64,000 nucleotides of DNA from Hygrocybe punicea (Eukaryota > Basidiomycota > Agaricomycetes > Agaricales > Hygrophoraceae), in assembly GCA_963556145.1 (NCBI GenBank), contig OY744469.1:5490767-5554766 (forward strand). The letters are read 5' to 3'. How positions within the stretch are numbered: the first letter of the stretch is position 1; each line of letters starts with the position of its first letter. Below the pieces are notes generated by a model. The model worked only from the letters and a program-made list of their open reading frames with translations. It had not been told where the DNA came from and made no database searches. The position numbers were made by a program, and so were the translations under genes. Positions 56,151 to 64,000 of the stretch are shown here, piece by piece.

Positions 56151-56980
56151 CTCAAGTGGGCATGTGCAACCCCAGTCATATATAAGTCATGCATTTTCTT
56201 TCAACAACCTGCACTTATGGCCACAACTTTATATTAATATAGATAATACTAATTTATGTATGTCATTTTCTGCTGAATTCTGTCCCCATGAGAATCCTGT
56301 GTAAACATGGGTATAGGTATGGTGGGTCATGGGTGCTGATTTTGCAACCCATACCCATATGTACACATAGAAAAACACCATATCACTACATGTACCCATG
56401 ATATACACTGCCCAGACTTCCAAGCCAAGCAGTTAGTTTCAAGAAGAGAGGGAGGATTATAGAATGTCTAAATGACATAGTCACAACATTGCTAGAACCT
56501 CCCATAAGTAAAATGTATTCATAAGTGTGAGTACTAAGCAAAAGGTGTTGAGACCCAGTGAGAATAGGACATTTTGTCAGAGATTTGTAGATATTTCAGT
56601 AGTCAAAATTCGTGCAAAATAGATAACTTCTTTTGGGTTCGATTGCCATGTGACTTGGTGACGGTTCTCGTCAACTACTGTACCTTGAAGTAAGTTATTC
56701 ATATAATCTAAGCTCACTGACTTTATCACCAGACCAGACACCGTTAATATTGCGACCGCCAGCAAGCATACTTAGTAGAGCCAGTGACATCATGGTGTGT
56801 CTCAGTCACAGTCGCTCCGTCAGACTCACACACCTTCTCTCTCTTTCCTCCACCACCATGTCCCCCTTCTGTCAGCATTATGCACGAAGATTCCCTTCCC
56901 TGTAATGTTCTTTGCTGGAAGTTTCTTCTGATTGACACCCAGTGACTTGGAACTGAGGCTTTGAGCCCTCTAGGTTGCTT
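56151..56980. other. No supported gene
   Basis: A GGGTATAGGTATGGTGGGTC / CCCATACCCATATG inverted motif lies at 56305-56365. No coding or repeat assignment is otherwise possible. Confidence 0.4.
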
Positions 56981-57189
56981 CATTCACGCCACAGAAGTCT
57001 TCCTAGTCAAAATCCTATGTCCTACAGAGGCACCTGGCAATATATTCAAGTCCTGGAACATCGGGTTCAAACCCATGCACCACAAATGGTATGTATTATG
57101 CGCATATATCCATTTTTTTTTCTCAATGGTCTTTGCAAACGATTCGGCAGTTTGTTCTTGTACATGCAGCAGAAGACGACACAACAAGA

Positions 57190-57765
57190 GGGTTGTGTCA
57201 ACATCATGGCTAAATACTGTCTCTGGCGGCTGGCGTTCATCACCAAGAAGGGCCCAAGAGGCAAACCGCCCTCTGTTGCCAAGATCAAGACTGCCTCGGT
57301 GAGTGCTTTTTCACCTCGGTTTTGTCTGTACAAGTGAATCTGACAATTCATTTTATTAGGACGCTGTGTTCAATCCGTCAACCTTTGGGGAATCACTGGA
57401 TGTGAGTATACGTCTGCAAGAGCGTAACTACCCGCAACAAAAGTCCCGATCATTCCTCGCAGATGGCATCCTTGCACTTTGGGGCACCAAATCTGAAGGG
57501 ATATTCCGCATGCCTGGGGACGGGGACTCTGTCTCGGAGCTCAAGCTGCGCATCGACTGAGGTTATTACATGTTGGACGGTGTCGACGACCTGTACGTGC
57601 TCGCCTCACTCCTGAAGCTCTGGCTACGAGAGTTGTGCGACCCACTCGTCCCGGAAGAGATGTACAACGAGTGCATTGCGAGTTCGCACGACCCTGAACT
57701 TGCGTGCGCATCATCATGCGACTCCCGACCACCAACAGGCGCGTTGTGCTGTTTGTGATATTCCG
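57190..57765 (+). pseudogene. MyTH4/RhoGAP-type gene fragment, inactivated
   Basis: The exon MAKYCLWRLAFITKKGPRGK PPS ends at a GTGAGT donor; TTTTATTAG leads in phase to DAVFNPSTFGESLDVSIRLQ and FLADGILALWGTKSEGIFRM PGDGDSVSELKLRID, then TGA (57558-57560) in place of the expected Arg. The frame continues GYYMLDGVDDLYVLASLLKL WLRELCDPLVPEEMYNECI before shifting near 57700. This is the end of a MyTH4-like segment and the first half of a RhoGAP domain (with the arginine-finger-type GIFRxPG loop). RhoGAPs switch off Rho-family GTPases. The second half of the domain is missing. Confidence 0.78.
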
Positions 57766-57885
57766 TGTGCCTAGGGACGGGGACTCGGTGCGAGGCGCAT
57801 CATCGTGCGACTTCCGACCGTCAACAAGCGCATTGTGCTGTGTGATATTCCACGTGCCTGGGGACGGGGACTCAGTGCGAGGGGC
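57700..57885. repeat. Local duplication of RhoGAP pseudogene pieces
   Basis: GCGCATCATCATGCGACTCC ... CAACAGGCGCGTTGTGCTGT ... GACGGGGACTCGGTGCGAGG is repeated at once, about 86 bp apart, as GCGCATCATCGTGCGACTTC ... CAACAAGCGCATTGTGCTGT ... GACGGGGACTCAGTGCGAGG. The GGGACGGGGACTC part also matches 57517-57531 in the exon above, so two distant parts of the gene were stitched into one tandem unit. Confidence 0.75.
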
Positions 57886-58215
57886 GGGGCAGGGAGCAGC
57901 AGGAGGGGGTGGGGGCAGGCCAAGGAGGCAAGCAGGGTGAAGAGTGGCGGGGGGCGGGACAAAGGGAATATGAATAGACACAGAATGATCGCAATACACG
58001 TGAATCGATAGCAATCAAACCGTCAATTGTTCTGAATCGCTCTGAAACAACAATCATATGCCCTCCGGCCAAACGTATATTTCAAACGAAACAATACATG
58101 AAAAACTACGAGAATCGCTGACAAAATGTCCGATTCTCACTGGGGTTGAGAACGTTTAGAACATTGTCCCAATAAAAGGAATTATTGTATGTACACATAT
58201 TTTGCAGTTGATCGT

Positions 58216-58560
58216 TCACCAGCAGTGCAACCCCCTCATTTCTGAAAGTTGCACACCCCTTCGAAAACGAACCTGCGCAAGTGGGGAATTACCATCTGCC
58301 CAGTGAAACCACACATCTCCCTGTTGTGTGAAGGCAACATAAGCCATAGCAGACATTGTCAATACACCCATTAGCGAGAGCAATACTTGACGTCGCCAAA
58401 CACCATTTAATTGCGCCCAGGATACCAATAGGGTTTGGATCCTGAGGGTTGTGTCCATCACAATATTCCTACTTTCGTTGCCCTCATGAATTGATTCTAC
58501 CGACGTCCTCTGTTCCGGAATCCCGGAGATCTGCTTTTCACATGAGGTAAACGAATCCAT
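58216..58560 (-). CDS. Possible small membrane protein exon
   Basis: The minus frame from 58560 (MDSFTSCEKQISGIPEQRTS) has one probable transmembrane helix (RRQVLLSLMGVLTMSAMAYV AF) and ends at 58216. A second open stretch upstream on the same strand (about 58670-58800, DNVVLLYLDEEQGSSNQESD) ends at a GTGAGT-like donor, hinting at a multi-exon gene, but phases were not confirmed. No family recognised. Confidence 0.3.
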   Translation of the reverse strand: MDSFTSCEKQISGIPEQRTSVESIHEGNESRNIVMDTTLRIQTLLVSWAQLNGVWRRQVLLSLMGVLTMSAMAYVAFTQQGDVWFHWADGNSPLAQVRFRRGVQLSEMRGLHCW

Positions 58561-58867
58561 CCAGAGGTTGGTGATGTGAACTCACCGCTTCACCGTGCAT
58601 ATCTTTGGCACCAACTTCAAATGGTGAACTCAGGGCCATACTCACTAGCACTCACTTGGCATGGCCATTGCTAACTCGTCTGCCAAGCATTTCCCATCCA
58701 GCCAGTCTGGGGCAGTATCACTTTCTTGATTGCTCGAACCTTGCTCCTCGTCAAGATATAATAAGACTACATTGTCAGGCTTAGCCTGTCCAGCGAGTCA
58801 GTCTTGTTCATCCATATCGTGTTGAATAACAAACCTGTTTATCTACTAAATCTACTCGTGTCAAATT

Positions 58868-59960
58868 ACGAGTCCCTATAAGGGAATCATTCTATACGGT
58901 GGATTCTCAAACTCAGGGTCACACTCTAATTTGCCAAGCCGTGGGAACAATTTTTTGAAACTGTGGGAACAATTTTGAAGCCCTGGGAATAATTATGAAT
59001 CCGTGTGACTGGGCGGAGCTGACTGTGAGAAGTTGTTGTCCCAATCAGAAAGTACAATAAGGCAGCCGGATCACAGGCTCCAAATTGGGAATAAGTAATA
59101 CTACAAATTAACATGAGTGGAAGGCGCTGAACATTGCTCTGTGACGGGTTCAACCAGTGTCCCAGCTGTATTCTGAGGAACTGCCAGTGTAATTGACAAC
59201 CATACATCAAATGTGTCTACAAATACATATATTGTGCAATATGTATTAGAATTATTTACAGGAGGAACATCGGACACTGGTCAGATACGGTGAACAGTGT
59301 TCAACAAGGTGTTCAACAAGTGTTCAAGCTTCAATCTGAAGCATTACCATTGCATAAATAAAGGTATGTACATTATATGAGGTGTAGCTAGATTTAAAAT
59401 GCACATTGAATTTATTAATGATGGACACGTCGAACACTTGACAAACAGGCCAAACAGTGTTCAACCAGGTGTTCAACAAGTGGCCAAGCTTCAATCTGAA
59501 GCATTACAATGACATAAATAATGGTACATACTGTATATACATTATATGAGGTGTAGATATATTTACAATGCACATTGAGTTTATTAATGATGGACTTGTC
59601 GAACACTTGTCGAACAGGCCGAACAGTGTTCGACAAGCTGTTTGACAAGTGTTCCAGGCTTCATCTGAAGCATTACATTTGCATAAATAAAGTTACGTAC
59701 ATTATATAAGGTGTAGCTAGATTTACAATGCACATTGTATTATTAATGATACACTTGTTCAACACCTGTTGAACAGGCCGAAAAACCATTCAACAGTGTT
59801 CAACAAAGTGTTCGACAAGTGTCTCGGTTTTAATCAGGGGTACTGCCATTGCACAGCCAATGGTATGTGCAGTATATCGGATGTCTGGCAGTGGAAAGGC
59901 AAGATCTAAGTGCAGTATATCGGATGTTTTTGTGATGTAGCTACATGGGTCCAATATTGT
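58868..59960 (-). mobile_element. Non-autonomous element with 170-bp tandem repeats and hairpin end, copy 3
   Basis: Inverted relative to 34088-34806. The hairpin end (TCCCTATAAGGGA in plus sense) is at about 58873-58885, followed by the shared tail to about 59092. Tandem units marked by CAGTGTTCAACA/CAGTGTTCGACA start at 59295, 59455, 59624 and 59794 (160-170 bp). A decayed unit reaches about 59960. Confidence 0.65.
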
Positions 59961-60330
59961 TCAACAAAGTGTTCAGTAAATTTTCCATATGTAATCCAAG
60001 TAACCCATTCTTACTACACAACAATATAAATTTTATATGATATGTGTGTACAATACATACATTTATCAATTAATTCTAGGTTTTTGAAAGGTACTGAGCA
60101 AATGTCCATGCATGTTAGGCCGGACCATTGAATGAGAAATACCATATCGGTTTGAATAGTTATATTCATGGTAAAATGATGACGACTTTTTACGATTAAA
60201 TGATACTCAGATATCCAGTCACTTTATGAAACTATTTGTGTTGTTATTTCACTTGTGAACGTATTGCAGAACATAATATTATATAAAATTGATGTTCACA
60301 TGTAACTGTACAACGTAATTATAATAGATA

Positions 60331-61506
60331 TTAATCGGCTTCATTCATCCTCAGGTTGGTCAAACGTCTTCGGGTTTCTATGACATCTTCATCATTGTCT
60401 GTCAACTGGACATAACCCACATTACATTTGATATTAATCCTGGTCATAGTATTGAGAGCAGGATGAGGTGCCTTCGTTCGACCTATCGTCGCATTCTGGA
60501 TGTACATTAGATATTATTAATTGAATTATTAGATATGTCTGGTACCTCGGTAAACTCGCTGTTGACCAGTGCTAATGAGCGCAGATTGAGTATCATCTTA
60601 AATTTGTCGTTCTTGACTGAAACCGCTGATACCGTCATCTGGACTTCTACAATGTCACCAATCCTGAAGCAAGTTGGACTGGCAGGTACAAAGCTGTCAT
60701 CTATATCATTATCAATGGTCAAACTATTGTTGTGCTGAGCACTCACCAATGCCGGCCTCCGTCTGATGTTAACTTGAAATAAAGGACCTCATTATCCGTC
60801 CCATGGAAGTATCGAGTATTGCTCATGGATGACAGGATACCTTTGGGATCGACGTTGTGTTCGAATGGAATATGGTATGAAACATTGTCATGTCGGCGAT
60901 CGGTGAAGTATCGGGTGCCAATAGATAATGCAGTGTATTCGATATAGGTGGATGACGTGAAGTCCAGCATTGCACGTTCTGGGAAAGTACGGGCCAGTTT
61001 CTGATGTAAGATGCGGAGGTTGTCAAGGTACGATTCGAACAGTGGTATGTTGAGACCTGCTATAAGGATGCTCTGACGAAGAAATGGTGTTCGACGTTCG
61101 GGTGGTCTGGAAAATATATGTATATCAATTGTTTACGATTTATGTGATGGAACAATATACCTGCTGGTGATTGGTGGTAGGTCTTTGGCCACCAATATCG
61201 CCTGTAAGCTTAAGACAAGTTCTTCATGCTCGGTGGTATCAGTACTCGGCCGTGTAAGTTTCCAGCAATTTGGTGAGTCATTATGAACTACATTGATATT
61301 CGAAATCTGCAAATGTAAAGAAACACAGCATACATCGTAAAATTTGAACATACATTTGTAGCATTGGCGAGTTGACTGTCATCATTGTCCATCCGTGTCG
61401 ATATGAGATTACTTAAATGTTCAGCTGTAAAGTAGAGTTGAATGTATGAATGCCTTCAGTGGTATATGGACTGACATGCGCTTTTGAAATCGTAATAGGT
61501 GTCCAT
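60331..61506 (-). CDS. Gene B': second copy of gene B (inverted)
   Basis: Start ATG at 61506 (MDTYYDFKSA), stop at 60331-60333. Exons and intron positions mirror gene B: MDTYYDFKSA / SEHLSNLISTRMDNDDSQL / VVHNDSPNCWKLTRP ... AILVAKDLPPITS / the large exon with YFTDRRHDNVSYHIPFEHNV and GILSSMSNTRYFHGTDN / CFRIGDIVEVQMTVSAVSVK ... MILNLRSLALVNSEF / a final exon ending TRRRLTNLRMNEAD. No premature stop was seen when splice signals are applied. Clear paralogue of B at the protein level, head-to-head with A'. Confidence 0.75.
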
Positions 61507-62297
61507 TTGCAAAGTGGAAGTGGGATTTATAATTCAAACGCAATTTTCGACTGTTTTATCATGAATCGTTTTCGATCGTCATCGAGATTATGGCAGTGCA
61601 TCATGTTCATCCTCCATGAACTTGTGATGTCTGTATGGTGTTTGCATTCTTGTGTTGCAGATCTTCTCAATAGATTCTTATTGTTTTTCTCCATTTTATA
61701 GGACAGGATATACATCGACAGCTATCGTAATGCTTGACCTCCTTATTGTACAGCATTAAAAGGAAACCCCTATCCATTCAGAATGATTTGTTTCCGATGC
61801 AACTGTCAGTATAGTTGATCCGATGTTTGTATTTGTTTGGAAATGAGTATATATGTCACATAAACTTCTATTTCCGATTTGGCTGTGTTATGATCTTATG
61901 ATCAGTTCCATGTGGTGACAGCTGTTCTACATTCCAAAATCCTAATTAGACTTAGTGTTTGATTATTCTCCATACCAGTAATCCATATCCATGTTGTTGG
62001 ATGATGCTGAGCGTAACAGCTGGTCAATCATGGGTTCTACATCATGGGGAATGTCCCTGATTTTTTTTTCATTTTTATGGCACTATGATCCGAATAGTTC
62101 TCCTTCAAACCATCAACAGATGTAGTTTTCATACCTGCCAGTGTGATCTCCATAAACGAGTTCTTTATTGTATTCGATCTGTCTCAGTGTACTTAAATAG
62201 CGATGAGAGTGCAATGGTATCGTCCACATCCGACCCTTCATTCATCTACGATATCTCACACAGATTCATTCCTCACCCTAAAGCTCTTATCTTTGCA

Positions 62298-64000
62298 ATG
62301 GCCCCTAAGAAGTCTGTGAATGTGAAGACTCAGTCCAAAGCTTGATCAAGCGCCGTTTCGTATGTATATTTATTTTCATGTATTGCTGCTCGTTCTGAAT
62401 AAAGGTCATACTGTTGTTTCTAGGAAGGGTAAGAAGGTCACCACCACCAAGCCTGTCGATGATGAAGTGTACGTGTTTATTCCAATATTCTGATTCATCC
62501 ACCATGACTAAACCACCCAGTAGTATTGCCAACTCCAAAGACGAAGACATTATTAGTGTTCATAGCATCACTAGCATTGCCAAACCCGTCTCGTCTATGA
62601 GGTGTGTCTCATGAATTGTATTTTCAGATACTAGTGATTTACTTCAGTAATATAGGCGGTCCAGGAAGACCACCAATAGAGCAAGGTTTGCAAGTTCAAT
62701 TTATACTGTTCATGCAAACTAATATTCTTTATATTCAGCGGTAAAAGGCGGCATGCTTCAGAGGAAGACGAAGACAGGTCAGTAGCTCTAAATAATGTCT
62801 TTTATATTTGTGTATTCTTTAATCGCTTTACATAGTAAATTCTCTTCTCCATCGAAGAAGACAAAGTCAAACCAGCATCAATTACATGATGAGGATGACG
62901 ACAGCGACGAAACATTCATGTGAGTTGGAAATTGAATAATTGGTCATATGTCAGACATGTCGTAGGCCTATCGCAAAACTCAAATTCGGTTCTAAGAAAT
63001 CAAATGCAGATAATGGTCTTCGGTATGATACTTCATATGATTCTTGTCCTTCATATATTAATAAATGATCAGCAACTCTGATACATCCATCAAAACCATG
63101 AAGGCGATTTCCTCCAAAGTCACAAAGACTACCCGTCTTCATGATATCAGTGACGACAATGTTTCCAGTAGCGATGATGGAGCTGTGACATATGCACAAA
63201 ACCAAATCACCAGGTACATTACATCTGTCTATTATTTTTTTAATTGATGTCCTTGCTTAGCATACGCTCTCCAAACACGGATGAGTCCGACATTGGTACA
63301 AGAGACCCTCAGTTGGTCGATACATATAAGGACTGTGTCAACATTAAGTAACTATTCGGTTTTATCTTCTTAAGCAATGCTTAATATTGAATAGGGCCAC
63401 GGCCATGGTATCTTGGTCTAGTGCTATAGGGAATGGCAATCCTCAGTACAGCGATGTTATCAGCAACATTCGCAAGGTCAACCAAAAGTAAGCTGTCAGC
63501 TAGGACTTTATGGTTAAAGACAATTCACATCGCATAACAGTTTGCTGTTCTCCGCAGTGACCTTTGTTCGATCTGGCAAGTACTTGAATCTTTCTCGTGA
63601 CGATCCCGCCAATATCTCTACTGGAGCATTTGGGCGTAGTTTCTTCCACTCCGTTGCTGGTGCCATCCCAACGATCTTCACTTCTGTCATTCTAGTCGAT
63701 TCATGCTTCCTTGATGAGCCAAAAGTTGGTGGGAACACAAAACCGATCAAAGTCATCCAAGGGGCTTTACTCTCAGGAGAATGGGAGCAGTATGTTGGCG
63801 CCATTGGAATGGTCACTGGTGAGGCGGAATTTCGTGCACAACTATATAAGGACTTTCTGTCCTTCTCGACGACAGCGGCAAGTGGGATGGATGCATCTCC
63901 TAGCAGTGAGTATACATTCAATGCTCTGTTATCAATCCTTACTCATATTCAATAGAAGCTTCCTCTTCGAAATTCGTGCAGTCTAGTCCTTTTACTCGAC
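62298..64000 (+). pseudogene. Gene A': second copy of gene A, running off the window end
   Basis: Start ATG 62298 (MAPKKSVNVKTQSKA), then TGA at 62343-62345 before the GTATGT donor; copy A has a codon for Lys here, so A' may be inactive unless it starts elsewhere. Downstream small exons keep the family order: Lys-rich and acidic stretches, VTYAQNQITR, SPNTDESDIGTRDPQLVDTY, MVSWSSAIGNGNPQYSDVIS, ISTGAFGRSFFHSVAGA, SCFLDEPKVGGNTKPIKVIQ, GEWEQYVGAIGMV, and SSSKFVQSSPFTR at the window edge. The conserved half shows no stops, so the coding sequence was maintained until recently. Confidence 0.65.

Noticed and set aside
57058..57090. tRNA-like B-box (GGGTTCAAACCC)
   Set aside because: The flanking bases do not form a T-arm and no A-box or acceptor stem is present.
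59280..59960. CRISPR-like array of direct repeats
   Set aside because: Repeats are 160-170 bp tandem units that include the whole period, with no unique spacers, and the genome is eukaryotic.
60507..60749. Independent short gene starting MVSAQHNNS
   Set aside because: The leader is translated intron; the conserved part (CFRIGDIVEV...) is exon 5 of gene B'.

Overview
The window looks like repeat-rich, accessory DNA from a filamentous basidiomycete, most likely an Agaricomycete. Genes are broken by short GT-AG introns of about 45-70 bp. Families typical of mushroom genomes are present: a Plavaka/CACTA-like transposase, a NACHT-domain NLR, a Helitron with a DUF6570-type leader region, a BED-type hAT transposase, and fragments of Pho85-type cyclin, BCS1-like ATPase, MyTH4/RhoGAP and PEX1 genes. 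No ordinary housekeeping operon-like or syntenic block is visible, and I recognised no rRNA or tRNA gene.

Layout. 1-550: edge of a broken gene on the minus strand. 1.6-3.35 kb: decayed Pho85-type cyclin with a duplicated upstream segment. 3.7-7.1 kb: intact-looking Plavaka transposase (minus). 7.47-8.0 kb: 175-bp tandem repeats leading into a five-exon unknown gene (8.1-10.3 kb). 11.2-11.8 kb: small Asn/His/Thr-rich gene. 12.8-13.4 and 13.5-15.0 kb: two hAT-like non-autonomous elements, the second carrying a possible NLR scrap. 15.5-18.3 kb: NACHT NLR without WD40 or ankyrin repeats. 18.45-20.33 kb: TIR element carrying an intron-containing PEX1 fragment. 20.58-24.93 kb: large TIR element with TA target sites, encoding a Ulp1-like protease joined to a DDE transposase, itself split by a 280-bp hAT MITE. 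25.6-26.3 kb: 240-bp minisatellite. 27.21-28.06 kb: 848-bp fold-back element. 28.45-29.50 kb: 5'-truncated Helitron lying against a cut hAT transposase (29.5-31.5 kb). 32.7-33.7 kb: BCS1-like pseudogene. 34.95-42.8 kb: nearly full Helitron (minus) with a C-terminal cysteine-peptidase-like domain and one amber stop.

43.9-52.8 kb holds four intron-rich unknown genes in the order D(-) C(+) A(-) B(+). C looks like an ATP-grasp-fold protein. 54.8-56.1 kb is a 67-bp CCAAT-rich minisatellite, and 57.2-57.9 kb is a RhoGAP pseudogene. At 60.3-64.0 kb the A/B pair recurs in inverted order, B'(-) A'(+), with the same divergent arrangement and intron positions; A' runs off the window end. The conserved A/B (possibly A/B/C/D) module is the best candidate here for an undescribed multi-gene mobile or co-inherited unit.

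Many broken ORFs carry TGA where an arginine CGA codon is plausible, which suggests C-to-T decay at methylated CpG sites. Exon boundaries were read by eye from splice signals and reading phase; no database search was possible, so family names rest on recalled motif patterns.
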